From Deltaproteobacteria bacterium (lineage in GTDB: Bacteria > Desulfobacterota > Syntrophobacteria > BM002): a DNA stretch of 6,694 nt. Below the pieces are notes generated by a model. That model was given only the letters and a program-made list of their open reading frames with translations. It was not told where the DNA came from and did no database searches. The stretch spans positions 1-6,694 of the forward strand of contig JAGFXI010000109.1 in assembly GCA_017861095.1 (NCBI GenBank). Reading direction: 5' to 3'. Position numbers and translations under genes: made by a program. Shown piece after piece: positions 1 to 4,803 of this stretch (positions are counted from its first letter, which is position 1; each line of letters starts with the position of its first letter).

Positions 1-26
1 AGATGGCGCGGGGCAGGGTGGTCTAC

Positions 27-89
27 TCTGCAAAGGCGCATAGTCGCGCCATTAATGGTGGAGAGCGAGGCCAGGCCTTTGGGCGGGGT
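27..89 (+). repeat. Diverged dispersed repeat, left copy
   Basis: Starts with TCTGCAAAGGCG (27-38), then a small hairpin (GGCGC 35-39 with GCGCC 46-50), then ATTAATGGTGGAG (51-63) and a CCAGGCC/GGGCG segment. The same blocks occur in the same order and orientation at 6568-6639. Between the first two blocks the hairpin has changed in sequence and length while remaining a hairpin. The repeat limits are approximate and come from alignment by eye. The nature of the element is unknown. Confidence 0.5.
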
Positions 90-172
90 TGTGGTGGAAA
101 GTTCGGGGGTCACTCCTGTCATCCAAGGTAAGGTAGAGGCTCCGAATGCGCTTTGCGCCGCAGACCACGCCT

Positions 173-208
173 GCTTCCGGCTCCACCCCTTTTTATTCAG
201 CCGGAAGC
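173..208. repeat. 10-bp perfect inverted repeat downstream of the ttcA-like gene
   Basis: GCTTCCGGCT (173-182) and AGCCGGAAGC (199-208) are exact reverse complements separated by 16 bases that include a run of T on the plus strand (A on the minus strand). It lies just past the 3' end of the minus-strand ttcA-like gene, so a transcript of that gene would fold into it. No U tract follows the stem on the minus strand, so it is not a textbook intrinsic terminator. It could be a 3'-end-protecting or rho-associated hairpin. Confidence 0.45.
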
Positions 209-242
209 CGGGCGTCCTCCTCCACGATCTCGCGACGGCGTC

Positions 243-1046
243 TCATGGATACTGCGGGCTAGTCTTTCCCGGCAGCCTCGGCAGATACTCCAGGTTGACG
301 TTGTGCAAGGCGTTCAGGATGTTGCCCCGGATCTTCCGGTTTTTCCGGTAGAGCCCCTGGAGGATATCGCGGATCTCCTGACGCTTGCCCGCATTCTTGG
401 AGGGGCAAGGATTGACCGTCCAGGGAAGACCTCGGGCGCGGTGAAACCGGCGGATGGTATCGCTGTCCAGGAGGGCGAGGGGGCGGATCACGCTGATCTC
501 CCCGCCGAAGAAGGGCTGCCGCGGCAGCATGGCGGCGATCTGGGAGCCATAGAGAATGTTCATGAAAAAGGTCTCGATGAGGTCATCGAGGTTGTGGCCG
601 AAGGCGATCTTGGCGCACCCCAACCTTCGGGCCTCGTTGAAAAGGGCGGCTCGCCGGCGGCGGGCGCAAAGAAAGCAGGGATTCTCTCGATTCTCCGGAC
701 CGTGGGCCTCCAGTCCGAAGGTTGAGTGATAGATGTGGACGGGAATTCCCAGTGACTCTCCCCAGCGCTGGACCGGTGAGTGGTCCTCGCCGTCGAAGCC
801 AAGCGTTACATGAAGGGCGACGAGCTCGTAGGGAGTGGGTATACGACGGAGGCGTTCGTGAAGTATCCAGAGAAGTGCGGTGCTGTCCACGCCGCCGCTC
901 AGGGCGACGAGAATCCGATCTTCCGGGTCGATGAGCTGGTAGCGCTGGATGGACTTGCCCACGAGACGACGGACCTTTCTCTCAACGAAGGGCATCTTGG
1001 CGGAGTGATCCTTAGCCCTCTCAGATGTTGATCGTTCTTTACTCAC
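243..1046 (-). CDS. ttcA: TtcA-like PP-loop tRNA thiolation enzyme
   Basis: This is a 267-residue cytoplasmic ATP-pyrophosphatase of the TtcA family. TtcA uses ATP to adenylate a tRNA base and an iron-sulfur cluster to replace oxygen with sulfur, giving 2-thiocytidine at position 32. The PP-loop SGGVDS is at residues 50-55, CFLC (C124, C127) and the NPCPS cysteine C214 match the three cluster-binding cysteines of TtcA, and GHNLDDLIET (150-159) is the family's second signature. TtcA usually has SGGKDS, and the protein is shorter than E. coli TtcA (about 311 residues), so the exact base modified is uncertain. The chosen start is GTG, with GGAG four bases upstream. An ATG at 995 (residue 18) sits nearer the conserved core and is an alternative. 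It is divergent from the rubredoxin gene and has no operon partner in the window. A TtuA-type or other TtcA-family thiolase is the main alternative. Confidence 0.85.
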   Translation of the reverse strand: MSKERSTSERAKDHSAKMPFVERKVRRLVGKSIQRYQLIDPEDRILVALSGGVDSTALLWILHERLRRIPTPYELVALHVTLGFDGEDHSPVQRWGESLGIPVHIYHSTFGLEAHGPENRENPCFLCARRRRAALFNEARRLGCAKIAFGHNLDDLIETFFMNILYGSQIAAMLPRQPFFGGEISVIRPLALLDSDTIRRFHRARGLPWTVNPCPSKNAGKRQEIRDILQGLYRKNRKIRGNILNALHNVNLEYLPRLPGKTSPQYP

Positions 1047-1050
1047 GACG

Positions 1051-1069
1051 CTCCGAACCTCCAGGTTCG
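1051..1069 (-). promoter_or_regulatory. Hairpin and Shine-Dalgarno elements before the ttcA-like start
   Basis: On the minus strand, CGAACCT and AGGTTCG (1069-1063 and 1060-1054 on the plus numbering) form a 7-bp stem with a 2-base loop. A GGAGG (1062-1058) lies in the loop and descending arm, 11 bases before the GTG. A second GGAG (1054-1051), partly in the stem base, is 4 bases before it. The hairpin could limit ribosome access, but this is only a structural prediction. Confidence 0.35.
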
Positions 1070-1106
1070 CTCTCGGGGGAGCCGTAGCGGACAGCCGTGC
1101 AACCCG

Positions 1107-1135
1107 CTTTTACAACGGGAGAGGAAAACTTGCAA
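1107..1135 (-). promoter_or_regulatory. Predicted sigma-70-type promoter for the ttcA-like gene
   Basis: On the minus strand a TTGCAA -35 (1135-1130) is 17 bases from a TAAAAG -10 (1112-1107). Each box matches four of six consensus bases. Transcription would start near 1099, giving a leader of about 53 bases that contains the hairpin at 1054-1069. Confidence 0.35.
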
Positions 1136-1209
1136 TCCCGACTCCGGGGCGTGCTTCACGTCATATCTCCTAAATCACGCGGTTGAGAAGTGCGAGCAAG
1201 GGAATCGGA

Positions 1210-1279
1210 CGGGCGTGAAGCCCGCCCCGACAGGGGGCCTGTCGATCCGTGCCGTAGGGGCGGGGTTTATCCCCACCCG
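1210..1279. repeat. Cluster of three GC-rich hairpins in the divergent intergenic region
   Basis: Three stem-loops lie end to end. CGGGC/GCCCG is at 1210-1224, CGACAGG/CCTGTCG (7 bp, loop GGG) is at 1228-1244, and an imperfect GGGG-GGGG/CCCC-CCC stem is at 1257-1279. The set lies between the two divergent predicted promoters. Similar short GC-rich inverted motifs are common as dispersed intergenic repeats in bacteria. The rest of 1047-1414 holds no gene that I can support. Confidence 0.45.
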
Positions 1280-1303
1280 TGAAAACCGACCCAAGATTCC
1301 CGG

Positions 1304-1332
1304 TTGAACATCAGAGGCAAATTTTGTAGAGT
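1304..1332 (+). promoter_or_regulatory. Predicted sigma-70-type promoter for rubredoxin
   Basis: TTGAAC (1304-1309) and TAGAGT (1327-1332) are 17 bases apart and each matches four of six consensus bases. The stretch around the -10 (about 1318-1334) is AT-rich compared with the surrounding GC-rich sequence. The leader to the rubredoxin ATG would be about 75 bases. Confidence 0.4.
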
Positions 1333-1414
1333 TAGGTCCACATCTGATCGGGCGCCGGAGAGTCTCGTCCTGGAGAGACGCTGAGTGAACACTCAATCGG
1401 AGAAAGGAGAGCCT

Positions 1415-1576
1415 ATGTCGAAGTACGTGTGCCAGATCTGCGGGTACGTCTACGACCCTGCCGTTGGCGATGAGGAGCGAGGGATCCCTCCCGGGACTCC
1501 CTTCGAGAAGCTTCCCGATGACTGGACCTGCCCCATCTGCGGCGCCAGCAAAGAGGATTTCGAGAAGGAGGCGTAA
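1415..1576 (+). CDS. Rubredoxin
   Basis: This 53-residue protein is a complete, canonical rubredoxin, a small cytoplasmic electron carrier with one iron held by four cysteines. The first knuckle is CQICG (C6, C9) and the second CPICG (C39, C42), with the conserved aromatic residues Y4, Y11, Y13, F30 and W38 and the acidic stretch between them. Length is typical of the family. The ATG was chosen because the rubredoxin fold begins at MSKYVC and a purine-rich AGAAAGGAGA lies 4 bases upstream. An in-frame GTG at 1385 would only add an unconserved decapeptide. Rubredoxins commonly pass electrons to superoxide reductase, rubrerythrin, flavodiiron proteins or similar oxygen-defence enzymes, none of which is in the window, so the partner is unknown. 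Its own predicted promoter and the 212-base spacer after it suggest a single-gene transcript. Confidence 0.95.
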   Translation: MSKYVCQICGYVYDPAVGDEERGIPPGTPFEKLPDDWTCPICGASKEDFEKEA

Positions 1577-1589
1577 GAGGATCGGGAAC

Positions 1590-1612
1590 CCACCTTCGGA
1601 ACGTTCAGGTGG
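1590..1612 (+). terminator. Weak stem-loop after rubredoxin
   Basis: CCACCT (1590-1595) pairs with AGGTGG (1607-1612) across an 11-base loop that itself contains the palindrome GAACGTTC. It begins 13 bases after the rubredoxin stop. No T run follows, so if it ends transcription it would need help from Rho. Confidence 0.25.
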
Positions 1613-1727
1613 CGGTGGCCGTGCTCGAAGGGGCGCGGCTTTCTTGTTTCCGTTACGTCCCGCTACAGCCTGGAGATTCGGTTTCTGGATCGCGGTGCCG
1701 AGCTATTTGCGGAAAAGGCACTGCAAC

Positions 1728-1756
1728 TTGCGAACGGAGGACTTTCCTTCTACACT
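1728..1756 (+). promoter_or_regulatory. Possible promoter for the small ORF-rtcA pair
   Basis: TTGCGA (1728-1733) and TACACT (1751-1756) are separated by 17 bases, each with four of six consensus matches. It is placed sensibly, about 25 bases upstream of the expected leader of the small ORF. No other candidate stands out in the 1577-1788 spacer, which otherwise appears empty. Confidence 0.3.
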
Positions 1757-1788
1757 GAAAGTAAAGGGGCTAGCGGACGAGGGCGAAG

Positions 1789-2052
1789 ATGAGGATCCTC
1801 TACTGCAGAAAATACGAAAAGTATGTGAGCAAGTATCATTGTGAGTTCTTCAATGAGGGTGCTGCCTGTCCCTTCTACCAAGGCGCTGCGTGGAGCAGCA
1901 CGAAAGAGCTGCTGGCGGATGCGAATCGTCCCAAGTGGTCCGTGGGAGAGGTAATCAGGCCTTTCAAGTGCAGCATGCTGAACCGGGCGTCTTTGCAGCG
2001 ACGCGGCGGGCGTAGGCGCCGACCCAGCTCGCGCGGCGCGGGCACCGCATGA
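1789..2052 (+). CDS. Small cysteine-containing protein of unknown function
   Basis: I do not recognise this 87-residue protein. It starts at an ATG with GAGGG five bases upstream, and its stop overlaps the rtcA start in an ATGA, which supports real translation. The N-terminal half is rich in Tyr, Lys and Cys, with C6, C18, C28 and a later C61. Such spacing could hold a zinc ion or an iron-sulfur cluster, though it is not a standard finger. The C-terminal 20 residues are Arg/Gly/Ser-rich (RRGGRRRRPSS), which could bind RNA or be poorly conserved. No signal peptide or membrane segment is seen. The first third is more AT-rich than the neighbouring genes. The context suggests a partner or regulator of RtcA, but this is inference. 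A spurious ORF is possible. Confidence 0.6.
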   Translation: MRILYCRKYEKYVSKYHCEFFNEGAACPFYQGAAWSSTKELLADANRPKWSVGEVIRPFKCSMLNRASLQRRGGRRRRPSSRGAGTA

Positions 2053-3092
2053 GCGCCCGCGAGACCATCCTCATTGACGGGAGTTACGGCGAGGGCGGCG
2101 GGCAGATCATTCGCTCCGCCCTCTCTCTTTCCATGACCACCGGCCGACCGTTCAGGCTCACGAACGTGAGGGCGAACCGGAGCAAGCCGGGCCTTGCTCA
2201 TCAGCATGTGACCGCGGTGCGGGCTAGCGCCAAGATCGCCGCCGCCCATGTCGACGGCGCCGAGCTCGGGGCGCGGCAGTTCTCCTTTACACCCGGCCCT
2301 GTCCGCCCCGGGGTCTACCGGTTCGACATCGGCACCGCCGGCGCCGCCACCCTTGTGTTACAGACGCTCCTTCCGGCACTCGCCCGGGTCGACGGCACCT
2401 CGACCCTGGTGATCACCGGCGGCACCCACGTCCCCTGGAGTCCGCCGTTCCACTACCTGGAGCGGGTGTTTTCCCCGCTCTTGAGGCGCCTCGGGTTTTA
2501 CTGTGACCTTGCCATCCGACGCTGGGGCTTCTATCCGAAGGGCGGCGGCGAGATCGAGGCGACCATCACGGCCGCGAACCCCGAGGCCGCCGTCGGCCTG
2601 GATGAGCCGTTCCATCTGGAGAGCGTTTCGGGAATCTCCGCCGGCAGCCGTCTTCCCGAGCATGTTCGGCTGCGGCAGGCTCGGCAGCTCGAAACCCGTT
2701 GCCAGCGAGCGGGGATCCGAGCCGATGTGGCGGTGATAGACGTGGCCGCCCTCTCTCCCGGCTCTTTCGCCTTTCTCTGCGCTCAAGGTCACAGCTCGGC
2801 GGCGGGTTTTTCCTCTCTCGGGGAGCGGGGGAAACCGGCTGAGCGGGTGGCGGAAGAGGCGGCAGACGGGCTGTTCAGCTTCCTGGCCTCGAAGGCGGCG
2901 CTCGACGCTCACCTTGCCGATCAGATTCTCATCTACCTCGCCATGATTCCCGGCGCCCATCGCTTCACGGTCGCGGCCGTCACCGAGCACCTCCTCACCA
3001 ATGTCTGGATTACCGAACAGTTTCTGCCAGTGCGTTTCGAGGTAGAGGGCGGGCTTCGGGAGCCGGGACTCGTGATCAAACGGGACCGTTGA
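2049..3092 (+). CDS. rtcA: RNA 3'-terminal phosphate cyclase RtcA
   Basis: RtcA converts an RNA 3'-phosphate to a 2',3'-cyclic phosphate using ATP, through an enzyme-AMP and an RNA-adenylate intermediate. It acts in the cytoplasm on cleaved RNA. At 347 residues it is close to E. coli RtcA (about 340). The N-terminal IDGSYGEGGGQIIRSALSLS (9-28), NVRANRSKPGLAHQH (39-53), GTAGAATLVLQTLLP (95-109), the glycine signature GFYPKGGGEIE (160-170) and the C-terminal TEHLLTN (312-318) are all present. H314 in the last motif matches the AMP-accepting histidine (His309 in E. coli). In the glycine signature, the residue before the first Gly is W159 where the family normally has Arg or His. The start is the ATG overlapping the preceding small ORF, so translation is probably coupled. 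No RtcB ligase or RtcR regulator is nearby, unlike the E. coli rtc operon. Confidence 0.93.
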   Translation: MSARETILIDGSYGEGGGQIIRSALSLSMTTGRPFRLTNVRANRSKPGLAHQHVTAVRASAKIAAAHVDGAELGARQFSFTPGPVRPGVYRFDIGTAGAATLVLQTLLPALARVDGTSTLVITGGTHVPWSPPFHYLERVFSPLLRRLGFYCDLAIRRWGFYPKGGGEIEATITAANPEAAVGLDEPFHLESVSGISAGSRLPEHVRLRQARQLETRCQRAGIRADVAVIDVAALSPGSFAFLCAQGHSSAAGFSSLGERGKPAERVAEEAADGLFSFLASKAALDAHLADQILIYLAMIPGAHRFTVAAVTEHLLTNVWITEQFLPVRFEVEGGLREPGLVIKRDR

Positions 3093-3133
3093 GAACGCAG
3101 CCGTCGCAGCCCTTTCCCCTACGTTCGTGGCTG

Positions 3134-3162
3134 TTTACAGCTGGGGGCTTGTATGCTAAAGT
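3134..3162 (+). promoter_or_regulatory. Predicted extended -10 promoter for the carboxylase genes
   Basis: TTTACA (3134-3139, five of six consensus) is 17 bases from TAAAGT (3157-3162), which is preceded by TG at 3154-3155, an extended -10 element. Transcription would start near 3168-3170 and give a leader of about 100 bases. This is the best-looking promoter in the window and implies that the carboxylase genes are transcribed apart from rtcA. Confidence 0.5.
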
Positions 3163-3217
3163 AACCTGGCAGGTTCCTCATTTCTCGCCACACCTTCTAT
3201 CCTTTCACGACGTTTCC

Positions 3218-3247
3218 CAGGGCAGCGGCCCTGCATGCCCAGCAGGG
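3218..3247 (+). promoter_or_regulatory. Two mutually exclusive hairpins in the carboxylase leader
   Basis: CAGGGC (3218-3223) can pair with GCCCTG (3228-3233), and CCCTGC (3229-3234) can instead pair with GCAGGG (3242-3247). The two 6-bp stems share five bases and cannot form together. They lie between the predicted transcription start and the Shine-Dalgarno GGAGG at 3260-3264. No known riboswitch is recognised. Confidence 0.3.
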
Positions 3248-3270
3248 TGTCTTGGCTTCGGAGGACCGAC

Positions 3271-4719
3271 GTGCAGAAGCTGATGTTCGAAAAGATCCTG
3301 GTTGCCAACCGGGGTGAAATCGCCGTCCGGATCATGCGCTCGGCGCAGGAGCTGGACATCAAGTCGGTGGCCGTTTACGAGGAGACGGATAAGAACTCCT
3401 ATCACATCATGAGAGCGGACGAGGCGGTCTGCATCGGCCCGGGCCCCCGCAGGGACTACCTGAACATCCAGAAGATCATCGAGGCCGCGCGGAAAACAGG
3501 CGCTCAAGCCATCCACCCGGGGTACGGGTTTCTCGCCGAGAACCCCGATTTCTCCGAGGCCTGCACCAAGGCCGGTCTCGTCTTCATCGGCCCGCCCCCC
3601 CAGGTCATTCGTGATCTGGGGAGCAAGGTCATCGCCCGCCGCCTCGCCAAGGAGAGCGGCCTGCCCGTGATTCCCGCCACCGCGACTCTCTCCAAGGGGG
3701 AGGAAGGAGAGGCGGAGGCCCATGCCTTTACGCGAGCTCAAGGCTTTCCCGTCATGATCAAGGCGGTGTCCGGCGGCGGCGGCCGCGGCATCCGCCAGGT
3801 GACCGACGAGAGGAGTCTCATGGACGGCATCAAGCGCTCCCGCTCCGAGGCGCTCACGTCCTTTGGGAACGACGACATCTACCTGGAGAAGTGCCTGTAT
3901 CGACCCCAGCACGTGGAGGTCCAGCTTCTTGCCGATAGCTACGGTACGGTCGTCTACCTCGGCACCAGGAATTGCTCAATCCAGCGGCGCCATCAGAAGC
4001 TCATCGAGATCGCCCCGTCGGGTTGGCCGAAGGCCCTTAACGACGAGATCTGTGCTGCGGCGGTTCGAATCGCCAAGGCCGCCAACTACCTGAGCGCCGG
4101 GACGGCGGAATTCCTCGTGGAGCCGGACGGGACCTACTACTTTCTCGAGGTCAATACGAGGATCCAGGTGGAGCACACGGTAACCGAGGTGGTGACCGGG
4201 ATCGACATCGTGCGCGAGCAGCTCCTCATCGCCCTGGGGGAGCCCATAAGCTTCCGTCAGGACCAGGTGATGGAGCGGGGCTACGCCATCGAGCTCCGGA
4301 TCAACGCGGAGGACCCGAAGAACAACTTCTACGCCGATCCCGGTGTGGTCCAGGTGTACCAGTCGTCTGCAGGTCACGGCGTCCGGCTGGACGGCGGCAT
4401 CTACCAGGGGTACGAGATCCCGCCTTACTACGACTCCCTGCTGGTGAAGCTCACGGTCTACGGGTACACCTGGCAGGAGGCGGTGGGCCGCCTGGGCCGG
4501 GCACTCAGAGGTTTCCTGGTCATCGGGGTAAAGACGACCATCCCTTACTTTCAGCAGATCGTCAACGACCCTGATTTCATCCAGATGAAATTCGACACCT
4601 CCTACATCGATCGCCATCCCCACCTGCTGGACTACAAGGAGGAGGAGCGAGAATCGCAGAAGATCGCTCGGCTCGTTGCCGAGATCAATGCCTACGGCTA
4701 CAACCCCTACGCTCAATGA
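3271..4719 (+). CDS. Biotin carboxylase subunit of a pyruvate-carboxylase-like enzyme
   Basis: This ATP-grasp enzyme uses ATP and bicarbonate to carboxylate biotin on a carrier protein. It has 482 residues from the GTG start. That start is preferred because GGAGG lies six bases before it, whereas ATG 3283 is 18 bases away. The next residues, MFEKILVANRGEIAVRI, are the classic N-terminus. K119 (GSKV), K164 with the glycine loop AVSGGGGRG (165-173), the RRHQKLIEIAPS motif (K243), the catalytic NTRIQVEH (N295, R297, E301) and RINAEDP (R343) are all present, so it should be active. VEHTVTE is the form seen in pyruvate carboxylases rather than the VEHPVTE of AccC, while RINAEDP is AccC-like. The C-terminus ends after the biotin carboxylase C-domain and a short charged tail, with no biotin-carrier domain. 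It is PycA/AccC-like, and the carboxyltransferase gene that follows 84 bases later indicates a split pyruvate-carboxylase-type enzyme. Confidence 0.93.
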   Translation: MQKLMFEKILVANRGEIAVRIMRSAQELDIKSVAVYEETDKNSYHIMRADEAVCIGPGPRRDYLNIQKIIEAARKTGAQAIHPGYGFLAENPDFSEACTKAGLVFIGPPPQVIRDLGSKVIARRLAKESGLPVIPATATLSKGEEGEAEAHAFTRAQGFPVMIKAVSGGGGRGIRQVTDERSLMDGIKRSRSEALTSFGNDDIYLEKCLYRPQHVEVQLLADSYGTVVYLGTRNCSIQRRHQKLIEIAPSGWPKALNDEICAAAVRIAKAANYLSAGTAEFLVEPDGTYYFLEVNTRIQVEHTVTEVVTGIDIVREQLLIALGEPISFRQDQVMERGYAIELRINAEDPKNNFYADPGVVQVYQSSAGHGVRLDGGIYQGYEIPPYYDSLLVKLTVYGYTWQEAVGRLGRALRGFLVIGVKTTIPYFQQIVNDPDFIQMKFDTSYIDRHPHLLDYKEEERESQKIARLVAEINAYGYNPYAQ

Positions 4720-4803
4720 AACGCGTTCGGTCGATTTCCTGCCCGCTTTACCCCGTGGCCGCGGGAACCGGCTGAGACCACAATACTTGCGGAGATGGCC
4801 GCT

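Larger units (their letters stand above)
1..242. other. Intergenic stretch without a supported gene
   Basis: Open frames here are short, lack ribosome-binding sites and either run antisense into the ttcA-like gene or resemble no family I know. Apart from the repeat copy and the inverted repeat described separately, I see no RNA gene or promoter worth reporting. Confidence 0.5.

Noticed and set aside
153..725. Plus-strand open frame opposite the ttcA-like gene
   Set aside because: It is a shadow of a gene with clear PP-loop and cysteine motifs and has no ribosome-binding site.
1464..1844. Plus-strand open frame overlapping rubredoxin and the small ORF
   Set aside because: It runs out of frame through rubredoxin, lacks a start signal and is rich in Arg, Ser and Gly as shadow frames are.
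2358..2990. Minus-strand open frame within rtcA
   Set aside because: Antisense to strongly conserved RtcA motifs; composition typical of GC-driven shadow frames.
3235..3282. Upstream ATG (3235) as the start of the biotin carboxylase
   Set aside because: It lacks a Shine-Dalgarno site and falls in a hairpin loop, and the added residues are not conserved in the family. GTG 3271 has GGAGG at the right distance.
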